64,000 nt of DNA from Streptomyces sp. 35G-GA-8. GTDB taxonomy: Bacteria > Actinomycetota > Actinomycetes > Streptomycetales > Streptomycetaceae. Positions within the stretch are counted from its first letter, which is position 1; each line of letters begins with the position of its first letter. The stretch is from contig NZ_JAMHJQ010000004.1 of NCBI RefSeq assembly GCF_023534745.1, positions 186,001 to 250,000 on the forward strand, read 5' to 3'. Made by a program: the position numbers and the translations under genes. The notes under the pieces were generated by a model. That model made no database searches. It worked only from the letters and a program-made list of their open reading frames with translations, and was not told the origin of the DNA. This document shows, piece after piece, positions 34,296-44,254 of the stretch.

Positions 34296-37200
34296 GCGAC
34301 ATGCGACCGCTGGGCGGGGCACAGGTGGACGGGGAGCGGCTGGAGAAGGACCTGCGGGAGGCGGGGGCGGTGCTGCCGCTCGGCGGTGCCGGGGGCGATG
34401 TGCTGACGGCGCGTTCGTACGGCCATCCCGCGCTGGACGAGCGCGCGGTGGTAAGGCTCGTCTCCGGGGCGATCGGGGCGGCCGAGGATCTCGCTCTGGA
34501 GTATCTGGGGTTCGGCGCGGCCGAGGTCACCGAGGTCGGCCGGGTGAAGCGGGAGTCGCTGGGTTTCCCGGCCTGGGCGCTGGTGAACGACCCGGCCAAC
34601 GGCCATCACGCGCTGGCCGTCGTCAAGGAGATGGAGCGGCTCACCCGGCTCGTGGGCACCAAGCCGGGGCTGGCCAAGGAGGGGTTCGACGAGATCGGCG
34701 AGCGGCTCGACCGCTCCGTCCCGCATTTCCTTCCCACCTACTACGAACAGGTGGCCCGGCTCTTCCTGGCCGTCGAGTCCCGGCAGCAGGCCTCGGTGTT
34801 CTTCGGCAAGGCGCGGGCGGCCGAGCAGCGGCACGCGCTGGCGGTCGACGAGGAGCGGCTGCGTGAGGTCTTCCTGGAGTTCGCCGGAGCGGGCGCGCTG
34901 ACCGGCAAGGCGCTGCGTGAGCACGCCAAGGCACTGACGGTCCGGCTGTCGGCGGCCGAGGCGTACGGACAGTTCAGGGCGGTGTCGCTGGAGCGGTGCG
35001 CGGCCGGGCTCGCCCCGTACGCGGGCATGCTGGAGGATCTGCGCCGCCTCGCGAAGGGCGCGGGGCTGGACGCGGACGCGGAGGAGCGGTCGCTGCTCGC
35101 CGAGATCATCCACACCGGCCCGATGAACCGCGCGGCGGGGAGCTTCTGGAAGGCGGCGCTGCCCTCCCTGGCCGCCGTCGCGGCCGAGGATCGCTCCGTA
35201 CGGGAGCGGCTGCTGACGCTGCTGCCCGCCACGGGCGGTGACAGGCCCGAGGAGTTCGACGCGTCGTGGCTGACGCTGCTCGACCGGTGCGGGGCGGTCG
35301 AGCTGCTGGTGGACGGGACGGTCCCGGCCGCCGAGTGGCTGTCGTCCTGGGCCCGGCACCGGCAGCGCGGCTGGCGGACCACCGTCCGTCTCGAAGCCGA
35401 ACTGACCCTGGTGGAGAGGCTGGTGGCGCGGCTGGTGGCGGACGGCACGCCGGTACGGCTGCTCGGCCGTTACGGCCGGCGCGTCTCGGCGGATCTGGAT
35501 CTGCTGGACGCCTGTCTGGCGTGGGGCGTGCCGGTCGCCGGGCCCTCGGAGGGCGCCTCGCACCTCGATCTGGCCGACTGGCTGACGGACGAGCGCGAGG
35601 GGCGCAGGGATCTGGTGGCGCTGACCACCGATCCCCGGTTCAGGGGCCTGCTGCGCGCGGGCGTGGAGCAGTTGGCCGACAGCGGTGACTCCCCGGACCG
35701 GCTCGACCGGATCGCGAACCATCCCGCTCTGCGTACCGCGCTCGTGGGCTGGCTGGCCGACCGCGCCGACGATCTGTCGCGGCCCTTCGGACTGCCCGAG
35801 CTGGACAGCCTGTTGCGGCGGCTCAGCCGCTTCTCCTCGCCGTCCGTGCTGGCCACGGCGCCGGAGGCGGTGCGGCGTATCACGGCGGTCTCACCCACTC
35901 CCGCCCTGGCGAGGACCTTGCGGGCGGGCATTCTCGACGAGCTGGGCTGGCCCGCTCTGGAGGAGGCGCTGCCGGGGCTCGGCCCGGTCGACGTGAAGGC
36001 CTCGGGACTGCGTTACGGCTACCGCGCCGACACGTGGTACCAGACGCGGGACTCCTGGCCCACCCTGCTGGTCCGGGTCAACAGGCAGGTCGCGGCGGTC
36101 GGACCGACGGGCGTGCTCGACCAGCGGCCGCTGACTCCCCCGACGACCTCGTCCTCTTCCTGGGACACGACGACCGTCCGTTACGTCGGGGGCCAGTGGC
36201 TGATCGCCAATGGGCACGGTGACGAACGGCGGGCCGCGTGGTCGGGCCGTCCCGCCGAGGTGTTCAAGCCCAAGGGCGAGCTGAACGACCACTGGACGGA
36301 CGCCCAGACGCCGTCGTTCGAGCTGCCCGACGGAGGGCGTTGCTACGGCGGGCGGCCGGTGTACGCGGGCGACACCTCGTTCGCGGCCGAGCGCCGCCCG
36401 GTCGCCTCGGACGGCATCTCCGTATGGGTGCTGCACGAGAACCAGTGGTGGGAGTACGACCCCGAGTCGGCCCGCAGGGGCCGGGTGTCAGTGCCCGCGT
36501 TCTTCGACTCGGCGCTGACCGAGGGCGGCGGGCGGCTGCTGGAGCGGGCCTGCCGGCTGCTGCCCGTACAACCGGGACTGGAGTCCTCGCCGTTCGGCAC
36601 GAAGGACGGGCTGCTCGGCTGGTGGGTGACGTACGACCCCAAGGAGGGGACGCTCACCGCCTGTTCGGTGGACGGCAGCCGGAGCCCCGCCGTACCGGTC
36701 CCGGCGGGCGCGCGCGTCGAGTATCTCAGCGACGGCATTCCCCTGCCGCCGCTGCGGCTGCCCGGCGGGGCCTCGCTGTATCCGCGGGAGAGCCGTGGTT
36801 TCAGCCCGGCGGTCTCCCTGTACGACGCCGAGGGCGTCCAGCTCGCGCACTTCGAGGAAGGCGGCCGGGGCGGCGCGTACGCGGCGGGCACGCCGTTCGT
36901 GGCGCCGTTGGCGTACTGGCACGCGCTGCGGACGCGTGACGAGCGGGGTTCCGCGGCGCTCCGCGCGGTGACGGACGCGGACGCGCGGGCGCTGCTGGCC
37001 TCGGTCGCGGAGGGGACGAAGGCGGAGGCCGCGGTGCGTCTGCTGCTGCCCGGCATCACCCACCCCGGGCTGGTGGCGGGCGTGGCGGGGCTGGTGGACG
37101 AGGCGGCGCGGCACAGCGGGCGTATCGCCACGCTCGCCGCGCGAGCGGCGCGGGGGCCGGGCTCCGAGGACGTGAAGGAGGAGATCCGGTACGCCCGCGA

Positions 37201-39250
37201 CGCCGTGCTGAGCAAGGCGTTCGACGGCTTCGCCGTGCGGACGTACCGGTACTACTACCGCCATACGCCCAAGGAGAGCGCGACCGTCCTCGAACAGATC
37301 CGGCTGCTGCCGAAGGCGCTGGCACCGGCCGCGGTGCCGGGGCGCACGCCGATCGAGCAGACGGATCAGGGGTGGGTGACGCTGGCCGGATCCGGTATGA
37401 CGGCGCTCGCGCTGCGCGCCGCCTCACCCGCCATCTCCGACGAACACCGGGCAGCGCTCATGGAGTTCCTTGACGCGGCGCTGGCCGTCGAGGTGGATGG
37501 TGACGCGCTGCTGATCGACCCGCGCGGACGGCTGCGCGCGATGGAGCTGCGGATCCCCGGCAGCGACGGGAGCAAGCTCGCCGGGGAGGTACGGCACGCG
37601 GAGGCGCGGCGGCTGGTGATTCTCGGCCAACTGCGGTCCGACGACAAGGACGCGTACTGGCACTGCGTGGAGTACGACCCGGCCGGGGCCTTCGGCGGCT
37701 GGGACGGCTGCGTGCTCATCGAGTCCGAGGTGCTGGGCGCGGCGGACGATCCGGTACGGGCGCCGGTGGTGGCCCGGGTCATGGAGCTGGTACGGGAGCG
37801 CGGCCCGCTGCCGTACCGCCCCGAGCAGGCCCTGGAGTTCGCCGAGCGGGTCGGGATCGCCGCGACCGCGGGCGCCCTGCTCCAGCTCGGCTCCCCGGGG
37901 ATAGGCCGCTACCGGGGCCAGGGGGTGCTGACCGCCGCGTATCTGGAGCCGCTGGGTGCGAAGAACGCCGAGGTGGAATGGGGGATCGCCACGCTCGACG
38001 CGCTGAGCGCCGGAGAGCGCCGGACCTTCAGCGGGCTGCTGCTGCCGACCGATCCGGAGCGGGTGGCGCAGCTGTGGACCACCGGTTTCGCACTGGAGCC
38101 GCTGGTGGAGGCGTGGATCGCGGCGCGCGGCAGGCGACGGCCCGTACCTCCCGCGCTGATCAGACAGCTGGTTGCCGAGATGCGCGGCGGCACCACGGCG
38201 CAGGAGGTGCTCAACCCCGAGTGGCGGGAGGAGCTGACCGGCCGCACCGAACAGCGGCTGGTGGACGGGGAGCTGGAGCCGGCCGAGCCGCGGCGGTTGC
38301 TGACCGGACCGGCCCTCTGCGCCATGGTCGACACGCTGCGCTGGCTCGCGTACCGGCTGCCGTACGGCGACCCGCTGCGCGAGGTCCTGCCGGTCACCGC
38401 GCGCATGCTGCGGAAGCGGCTGGCCGACCCCGGTCTGCTGCTGCGTCTGGGAGTCGACCACAACGCCGCCCATGATGCCGTGTCCAGGCTGCTGCGCGAG
38501 GCCCGTGGTCTGGCCCCGGAGCGGGGCGCGGGTGACAAGGAGATAGTCGAGCTCTCATCGGCGCTGGTGCTCACGCCCTCGCGGTACGGGAGCACCTGGG
38601 ACGCGGTGTGGGTGCGGCCCTCCGCCGTACTGCCCCCGGAGGGAACGGACGGTACGGGTCGGCGCGAGGGCGGCCCCGATCATCCGGACCTGACGCTGCT
38701 GGTGGCGACAGCGGGCGAGCCACCGCAGCTGAAGGCGCTGCGGACGCTGCTCGGCGCGGAGTTCATGGAGCTCGTCACGGCGGACGGCCCGCCGGGTCAC
38801 CCGCAGGACCCGCGGCTCGGTGCGCCGGAAGTGGTGGCAGCGGCGGGTGAGCGGTTCGGACTCTCGGAGGACGCCGCCGTGCTCTATCTGATGCTGCTCG
38901 CGCTCTCTGATCCGACCGACCGTCACCAGGCCGAGTGGACGGGGTGGAAGCCGGCCAGGCTGAAGCGGGCGAGGGCCGAACTGGCCGCCACGGACCTGGT
39001 GGTGGAGGCCAAGCGCGCGCGGGCGGGCCGCTCGCTGTTCCTGCCGGGCGGCTGGCTGGAGCAGCAGGCGCCGCGGCTGCCCATGGAGAGCTGGAAGACG
39101 GCGCTGCTGCCACGGGGCCTGCCGCTCTATCTGGTGCCCGACCGGCCGGTGCCGGAGCTGTACAGGGCGGCGTGGCGGCGGATCGTTGACGGCGATACGC
39201 CGGGGTTCGAGGAGTTCCAGGGCCGAGGCGGCCGGGGAGGCAGACGATGA
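34292..39250 (+). CDS. Giant uncharacterised subunit (1652 aa) of the AAA/VWA system, MolR-like C-terminus
   Basis: 1652 residues, mostly alpha-helical, Ala/Leu/Arg-rich, without signal peptide, membrane segment or nucleotide-binding motif that I can see. The last 150 residues (VVAAAGERFGLSEDAAVLYLMLLAL, WTGWKPARLKRARAELAATDLVVEAKRARAGRSLFLPGGWL) look like a winged-helix or scaffold region that I associate with MolR/DUF4132-type proteins. GTG 34292 overlaps the preceding TGA, and its own end overlaps the AAA gene by ATGA. It is probably the scaffold or effector acted on by the ATPase. No enzymatic function can be claimed. Confidence 0.7.
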   Translation: MSDMRPLGGAQVDGERLEKDLREAGAVLPLGGAGGDVLTARSYGHPALDERAVVRLVSGAIGAAEDLALEYLGFGAAEVTEVGRVKRESLGFPAWALVNDPANGHHALAVVKEMERLTRLVGTKPGLAKEGFDEIGERLDRSVPHFLPTYYEQVARLFLAVESRQQASVFFGKARAAEQRHALAVDEERLREVFLEFAGAGALTGKALREHAKALTVRLSAAEAYGQFRAVSLERCAAGLAPYAGMLEDLRRLAKGAGLDADAEERSLLAEIIHTGPMNRAAGSFWKAALPSLAAVAAEDRSVRERLLTLLPATGGDRPEEFDASWLTLLDRCGAVELLVDGTVPAAEWLSSWARHRQRGWRTTVRLEAELTLVERLVARLVADGTPVRLLGRYGRRVSADLDLLDACLAWGVPVAGPSEGASHLDLADWLTDEREGRRDLVALTTDPRFRGLLRAGVEQLADSGDSPDRLDRIANHPALRTALVGWLADRADDLSRPFGLPELDSLLRRLSRFSSPSVLATAPEAVRRITAVSPTPALARTLRAGILDELGWPALEEALPGLGPVDVKASGLRYGYRADTWYQTRDSWPTLLVRVNRQVAAVGPTGVLDQRPLTPPTTSSSSWDTTTVRYVGGQWLIANGHGDERRAAWSGRPAEVFKPKGELNDHWTDAQTPSFELPDGGRCYGGRPVYAGDTSFAAERRPVASDGISVWVLHENQWWEYDPESARRGRVSVPAFFDSALTEGGGRLLERACRLLPVQPGLESSPFGTKDGLLGWWVTYDPKEGTLTACSVDGSRSPAVPVPAGARVEYLSDGIPLPPLRLPGGASLYPRESRGFSPAVSLYDAEGVQLAHFEEGGRGGAYAAGTPFVAPLAYWHALRTRDERGSAALRAVTDADARALLASVAEGTKAEAAVRLLLPGITHPGLVAGVAGLVDEAARHSGRIATLAARAARGPGSEDVKEEIRYARDAVLSKAFDGFAVRTYRYYYRHTPKESATVLEQIRLLPKALAPAAVPGRTPIEQTDQGWVTLAGSGMTALALRAASPAISDEHRAALMEFLDAALAVEVDGDALLIDPRGRLRAMELRIPGSDGSKLAGEVRHAEARRLVILGQLRSDDKDAYWHCVEYDPAGAFGGWDGCVLIESEVLGAADDPVRAPVVARVMELVRERGPLPYRPEQALEFAERVGIAATAGALLQLGSPGIGRYRGQGVLTAAYLEPLGAKNAEVEWGIATLDALSAGERRTFSGLLLPTDPERVAQLWTTGFALEPLVEAWIAARGRRRPVPPALIRQLVAEMRGGTTAQEVLNPEWREELTGRTEQRLVDGELEPAEPRRLLTGPALCAMVDTLRWLAYRLPYGDPLREVLPVTARMLRKRLADPGLLLRLGVDHNAAHDAVSRLLREARGLAPERGAGDKEIVELSSALVLTPSRYGSTWDAVWVRPSAVLPPEGTDGTGRREGGPDHPDLTLLVATAGEPPQLKALRTLLGAEFMELVTADGPPGHPQDPRLGAPEVVAAAGERFGLSEDAAVLYLMLLALSDPTDRHQAEWTGWKPARLKRARAELAATDLVVEAKRARAGRSLFLPGGWLEQQAPRLPMESWKTALLPRGLPLYLVPDRPVPELYRAAWRRIVDGDTPGFEEFQGRGGRGGRR

Positions 39251-40422
39251 CGGTGACAGACATGACGGCGGCGGAGACGACGGCCGCGGAGCGGGAGCCG
39301 GGGCGGCAGCTGGAGCTGCCGGAGGACCGGTACGCGGCGGAGCTGGCGTTCCTCGCGACGTACGACGACGGCCCGCGCCCGCCGAGATGGCGGCTGACGC
39401 CGCGTGCGGTGGTGCTGTTCGTCTGTGGTTCCGACGGCGAGGCGCTGCGGTCGCCCGACGGCGGACAGCTGGTCGTGACACGGAAGTTCGTGGGCGACCG
39501 GGCGTTGGTGGAGCGGTGTGTGGTGACGCTGGCGGGCGAGCGCGGACTGCTGCTCGTCGGTGAGCCGGGCACCGCCAAGTCGATGCTCTCCGAGCTGCTG
39601 TCCGCCGCGGTGTGCGGCAGCAGCACGCTCACGGTGCAGGGCACCGCGGGCACCACGGAGGACCAGCTCCGCTACGGCTGGAACTACGCGCTGCTGCTGG
39701 CCAAGGGGCCGAGCCGGGAGGCCCTGGTGCCCTCCCCCGTGCTCACGGCCATGACACGTGGCGCGGTGGCCCGGGTCGAGGAGGTCACGCGCTGTCTGCC
39801 CGAGGTGCAGGACGCGCTGGTCTCGATCCTGTCGGAGCGCCGGATGTCCGTGCCCGAACTGGCGGGCGGGGAAGGCGGGGACAGCACGGTGCACGCCGTG
39901 CCGGGCTTCACCCTGATCGCCACCGCCAACCTGCGCGACAAGGGCGTCTCCGAGATGTCCGCGGCCCTGAAACGCCGGTTCAACTTCGAGACGGTCGGGC
40001 CGATCGGCGATCTCGACGCGGAGACCCGGCTGGTCCGCGATCAGGCGACGGCGGCGCTCGTGCGCGGCGGGGCGGCGTTCTCCGTGGACGACACGGTGCT
40101 CGAAGCGCTGGTCACCGCGTTCCGGGATCTGCGGACGGGGCGGAGCGCGGAGGGCTGGGAGATCGAGCGCCCCTCGACGGTCATGTCGACGGCCGAGGCG
40201 GTGCATGTGGCCACGTCGATGGGGCTCGGCGCGGCGTATCTCGGCGACGGACGGGATGTTCTGCGTACGCTGCCGGGCCATCTGCTCGGGACGGTACGCA
40301 AGGACGATCCGGCGGACCACGCACGGCTGTTGGGGTACTGGGACGGCCCGGTGCGCCGCCGGGCGGAGGCGGGCGCTCCGCTGTGGCGGACGCTGTGGGG
40401 GCTGCGCGATGAGCTGGGATGA
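39247..40422 (+). CDS. MoxR-family AAA+ ATPase (YehL-like)
   Basis: 391 residues. Walker A is GEPGTAKS (105-112), followed by LQGTAGTTEDQLRYGW-like pore-loop sequence and sensor 1 LIATANLRD. At the Walker B place the sequence reads VARVEEVTRC, with Glu-Glu instead of the usual Asp-Glu; this may be normal for the YehL type. The Arg-rich ALKRRFNFE follows. MoxR ATPases are chaperones that remodel or load cofactors with a VWA partner, here the next gene. It overlaps the preceding gene by 4 bases and the following by 14, so stoichiometric production is likely. Confidence 0.88.
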   Translation: MTVTDMTAAETTAAEREPGRQLELPEDRYAAELAFLATYDDGPRPPRWRLTPRAVVLFVCGSDGEALRSPDGGQLVVTRKFVGDRALVERCVVTLAGERGLLLVGEPGTAKSMLSELLSAAVCGSSTLTVQGTAGTTEDQLRYGWNYALLLAKGPSREALVPSPVLTAMTRGAVARVEEVTRCLPEVQDALVSILSERRMSVPELAGGEGGDSTVHAVPGFTLIATANLRDKGVSEMSAALKRRFNFETVGPIGDLDAETRLVRDQATAALVRGGAAFSVDDTVLEALVTAFRDLRTGRSAEGWEIERPSTVMSTAEAVHVATSMGLGAAYLGDGRDVLRTLPGHLLGTVRKDDPADHARLLGYWDGPVRRRAEAGAPLWRTLWGLRDELG

Positions 40423-43400
40423 GCCGGAGCCCGGGGCGGCGACGGTCGGGGTAGGGGCGGCCGGGACGGAGGCGGCCGGGGCTGGGGCGGGTGACGCGTC
40501 GGCGGGTGGCGCCTCGGTGGGCCCCGGCGAGGGGCCTGCCGAGGCGGTGGCCGGGCTCGCCGGGTGCCGGGAGCCGTATCTGATCGGGGTACGGCACCAC
40601 TCCCCGGCACTGGCCGCGGCGGTACCGGCGATGCTCGACCGGGCGGCGCCGGAGGTGCTGTTCGTCGAGCTGCCCGAGGAGTTCGCGCCCTGGCTGCCGT
40701 ATCTCGCCGATCCTGCGACTGTCGCCCCGGTCGCCCTGGCGGGCGGCCGGGCCGGGGCGGCGGGCGGCGGGCTGGTGTTCCTGCCGTTCGCGGAGTTCTC
40801 GCCGGAGCTGGCGGCGATCCGCTGGGCGCGGGAGGCGGGGGTGGAGGTCGTTCCGTTCGATCTGCCGCTGACCGCCCGCGCGTCCGGTCCGGGCGTGGAT
40901 GCCGAGCCGGACGGGGCAGGTGAGTCGAACGGTTCGGAGGGCTCCGGTGAGTCCGGTGAACCGGCCTGGGCCGGTGGGGCGTTGGCCGCCGCGCTGCGGG
41001 CACGGGCCGCGGGGCGGCCCGGGGACGATCTGTGGGACCGGCTGGTCGAGGCGGAGGCGCCCGGTTCCGGCCCGGAGGCGCTTCGGCGGGCCGCGCTGCT
41101 GGTCGGCTGGGCCCTGCGGGCGGACGCGGGCACGGTCGATCCGCACGATCTGCGGCGCGAGGCGAATATGCGGCGCCGGCTGGCCGAGCGTGGGGGCCGC
41201 CGGGCGGCGGCCGTGATCGGCGCCTTCCACGCGCCCGCGCTGCTGCCGGGCGCCGCCGGCCCCGGCCCCGGGGACGTGTCGGCGGGGCCCGGGAACGTGC
41301 GGGCCGCCGAGGCCGTCGTCACCTCGCTCGTGCCGTACTCGTACGCGCTGCTGGACGAGCGGTCCGGCTATCCGGCCGGGATCCGCGACCCGGAGTGGCA
41401 GCGCGGGGTGCATCTCGCGGCGGGCGATCCCGCGCTGCTCGACGATCTGCTGACATCGACGGCGGTACGGATCTGCGCGGCCGTTCGGGACGCCGGGCAT
41501 CCGAGCGGGCCGGCCGACGCGCGCGAGGTGGTCCGGGTCGCGCGCGACCTGGCGGCGCTGCGCGGGCTGCCCGCCGCCGGGCGCGGTGAGCTGGCCGAGG
41601 CGGCGCAGACCGTGCTCACACAGGGCCGGTTGTTCGGGCGGGGCCGGGTGGTGGCCGCCGCCATGGAGCGGGTGCTGGTGGGGACGCGGCAGGGCAGACT
41701 CGCGCCGGGTACGCCGCGTTCCGGTCTGGGGCCGGCCGTGGAGGCGCTGCTCGACGGCCTGTCGCTGCCCACACCGGCCGCGCCCGGCCGCCGGGAGCTG
41801 CGTCTCGACGCGCACCGCGGCGATCTGGACCGGCGCCGTGAGCTGTGTCTGCGCCGGCTCGCCGTCTGCCGTGTCCCGTACGGGGAGGAGGGCGAGGTGG
41901 CGGGCGTGGGCGACGCCGCGCCGCTGACCACGCGCTGGGTCGTGGCCTGGTCTCCGTCGACCGCCGCGATGCTGGATGTGGCGGGAGTTCACGGAGTGAC
42001 GCTCGAACAGGCGGCGGCCGGGATGCTGCGCCGACGGCGTGCGGCGGAGCGTGAGCGCGGCGGGCCGACCGCGGCCGAGGTGCTGTCCGGCCTGGAGGAC
42101 GCGGTGCGTTGCGGACTGCCCGCGCCGGCCGCGGAGCGGCTCTCCGAGGCCGCCGGGCTGCTGCCCGCGTCCGGCACCCTGCCCGAGCTGCTCACCGGCC
42201 TCGCCCTGTTGGACCGGATCGGGGCGGGGCATCTGCCGGGGCTGCCCTCCGGGTGGGAGCGGGACGCGCTCGGCGCGGCGTACGAGGAGCTGGCCGCGGC
42301 CGGGGTCCGGGCGCTGGACGGGCTCGCCGGTTCCACCGAGCCGGCCGACGCGCGCGCTCTGGTCTCGCTGGCCGGCAGGGCGGCCGGGGAGCCCGGGCGC
42401 CTGGCGAAAGCAGCCGCGTCCGGAGTGGGAGAGGGCGAGGCGGCGGATGTGGGCGCGCGACGCACCTCCGGACAGGATCGGGGCGGTGGGTTCCGGCTCG
42501 ACGCCTCGCTGAAGCGCCTGGACGCCGAGGCGACCCCGTTGATCCGGGGCGCGGCGGGGGCGGCCCGGGTACTGCTGGGACACCGGGAGGCGGCGGAGTT
42601 CGGTACGCGTCTGGCGTCCCGCGTGGACAGCGCGACGACCCCCGAACTCCGCGCCGACCTGGCGGGATTCCTGCGCGGGACGCTGCTCGCGGCGGGCCCG
42701 CTGCTGGAGACCGGCCGCGCGCTCGATCCGCTGCTGGAACGGATCGAGGCCCTGCCCGACCGCGGCTTCCTGGACCGGCTTCCCTCACTGCGCGCGGGTT
42801 TCGACACGCTCGCCCCGGCGGCCCGTTCCCGGCTGCTCGCCGTGGTGGAGGACCGCACGGGCCTCGCGGCGGGCACCCTCCCCGGGGTGCTGTCGGATCC
42901 GGCGGCGTCGGCGCTCCTGGCGGCGGCCGATCTGGCGGGCCGAGAGGCCCTGGCGGCACGGGGGCTGGACGCGGACGCTCCGGCGGGTCCGCGTGGCGGG
43001 GTGAGTGAGGCACAGGCGCCCCCCGGTGCCCCCGGCGGCTCCGCCGGCTCCGGTGACCCCGACGCCCCCGGCGGCTCAGGTGCACTGGACCACGGCTCCC
43101 CCGGTGGGGGCGATGCCCCGGCCGGAGCCATCGCGCTCACCCCCGGTGAGCGATGGCGACTGCTCCTCGGGCGGGGGCGGGAGCTCACCGGTGGAGCCGC
43201 CCGGATCGCCGGTGCGCTCGATGAGTTGTACGGGTACGGACGGGGCGAGGGCGCGCGCGGTGAGGAGCGTGGCGCGGGCGGCTCCCGGGGCGGGGACGGG
43301 GCTTCGTATCCCGATGTCCGCTCCTGGTCCGAGGAGTTGTCGGCGCTGTTCGGGCCCGGCGTACGGGAAGAAGTGCTCGCGGCCGCCGCCGATACGGGAC

Positions 43401-44254
43401 GGCTCGACGCCGCCCTGGAGCTGGACCCGGCCTCGGCCCGGCCGTCGGTGGAGCTGCTGCGCACCGTCCTCTCGTACGCCGGTGGGCTCCCCGAGCACCA
43501 GCTCGCCCGGCTGCGGCCCCTGGTGGCCCGGCTGGTGGCCGAGCTGACCGAGGCGCTGGCCAACCGGCTGCGCCCCGCCCTGACCGGGCTCTCCCATCCG
43601 CGCCCGACCCGCCGTCCCGGCGGGCCGCTGGATCTCGCCCGGACGCTGCGCGCGAATCTGGCGAGGGCCCGCCGCGATCCGGACACCGGCGCGGTGACGG
43701 TCCTGCCGGAACAGCCCGTCTTCCGTACGCGTGCCCGTAAGGCGGCCGACTGGCGGCTGGTGCTGGTCGTGGATGTCTCGGGTTCGATGGAGGCCTCGAC
43801 GGTCTGGGCCGCGCTCACCGCCTCCGTACTGGCCGGAGTCCCCGCGGTGAGTACGCACTTCGTCGCGTTCTCCACCGAGGTGCTCGACCTCACCGACCAG
43901 GTCGACGACCCGCTGAGCCTGCTCCTTGAGGTACGGGTCGGTGGCGGTACGAACATCGCGCGCGGGCTGCGCCACGCCCGCGAGCTGGTGACGGTGCCGT
44001 CCCGCACGCTGGTGGTACTGATCAGCGACTTCGAGGAGGGCGGCCCGGTCTCCCCGCTGCTCACGGAGGTACGGGCGTTGGTCGACGCGGGCTGTCATGT
44101 CCTCGGCTGCGCCTCGTTGGACGACGAGGGACGGCCCCGGTATTCGGCCGGTGTGGCGGGCCAGTTGGTGGGGGCGGGCATGCCGGTGGCGGCGCTCAGC
44201 CCCCTGGAGCTGGCCCGGTGGGTCGGCGAACGCGTAGGAGGTGCGCACCGATGA
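40409..44254 (+). CDS. DUF5682 protein fused to a von Willebrand A (VWA) metal-binding domain
   Basis: 1281 residues in one uninterrupted frame. Residues 1 to about 860 match DUF5682 (YehM-like): GVRHHSPA (His63-His64) and VIGAFHAPAL (His274) recall the ChaN/TraB/EreA superfamily. A Gly-Pro-Ser linker (about 860-908) leads to a YehP-like part from LTPGERW (910), ending in a VWA domain with a complete MIDAS: D1122-x-S-x-S (VDVSGSME), GGGTNI and SDFEEGG. In relatives I know, the two parts are separate genes, so this is a fusion. ATG 40409 lies inside the end of the ATPase gene. Confidence 0.85.
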   Translation: MSWDEPEPGAATVGVGAAGTEAAGAGAGDASAGGASVGPGEGPAEAVAGLAGCREPYLIGVRHHSPALAAAVPAMLDRAAPEVLFVELPEEFAPWLPYLADPATVAPVALAGGRAGAAGGGLVFLPFAEFSPELAAIRWAREAGVEVVPFDLPLTARASGPGVDAEPDGAGESNGSEGSGESGEPAWAGGALAAALRARAAGRPGDDLWDRLVEAEAPGSGPEALRRAALLVGWALRADAGTVDPHDLRREANMRRRLAERGGRRAAAVIGAFHAPALLPGAAGPGPGDVSAGPGNVRAAEAVVTSLVPYSYALLDERSGYPAGIRDPEWQRGVHLAAGDPALLDDLLTSTAVRICAAVRDAGHPSGPADAREVVRVARDLAALRGLPAAGRGELAEAAQTVLTQGRLFGRGRVVAAAMERVLVGTRQGRLAPGTPRSGLGPAVEALLDGLSLPTPAAPGRRELRLDAHRGDLDRRRELCLRRLAVCRVPYGEEGEVAGVGDAAPLTTRWVVAWSPSTAAMLDVAGVHGVTLEQAAAGMLRRRRAAERERGGPTAAEVLSGLEDAVRCGLPAPAAERLSEAAGLLPASGTLPELLTGLALLDRIGAGHLPGLPSGWERDALGAAYEELAAAGVRALDGLAGSTEPADARALVSLAGRAAGEPGRLAKAAASGVGEGEAADVGARRTSGQDRGGGFRLDASLKRLDAEATPLIRGAAGAARVLLGHREAAEFGTRLASRVDSATTPELRADLAGFLRGTLLAAGPLLETGRALDPLLERIEALPDRGFLDRLPSLRAGFDTLAPAARSRLLAVVEDRTGLAAGTLPGVLSDPAASALLAAADLAGREALAARGLDADAPAGPRGGVSEAQAPPGAPGGSAGSGDPDAPGGSGALDHGSPGGGDAPAGAIALTPGERWRLLLGRGRELTGGAARIAGALDELYGYGRGEGARGEERGAGGSRGGDGASYPDVRSWSEELSALFGPGVREEVLAAAADTGRLDAALELDPASARPSVELLRTVLSYAGGLPEHQLARLRPLVARLVAELTEALANRLRPALTGLSHPRPTRRPGGPLDLARTLRANLARARRDPDTGAVTVLPEQPVFRTRARKAADWRLVLVVDVSGSMEASTVWAALTASVLAGVPAVSTHFVAFSTEVLDLTDQVDDPLSLLLEVRVGGGTNIARGLRHARELVTVPSRTLVVLISDFEEGGPVSPLLTEVRALVDAGCHVLGCASLDDEGRPRYSAGVAGQLVGAGMPVAALSPLELARWVGERVGGAHR

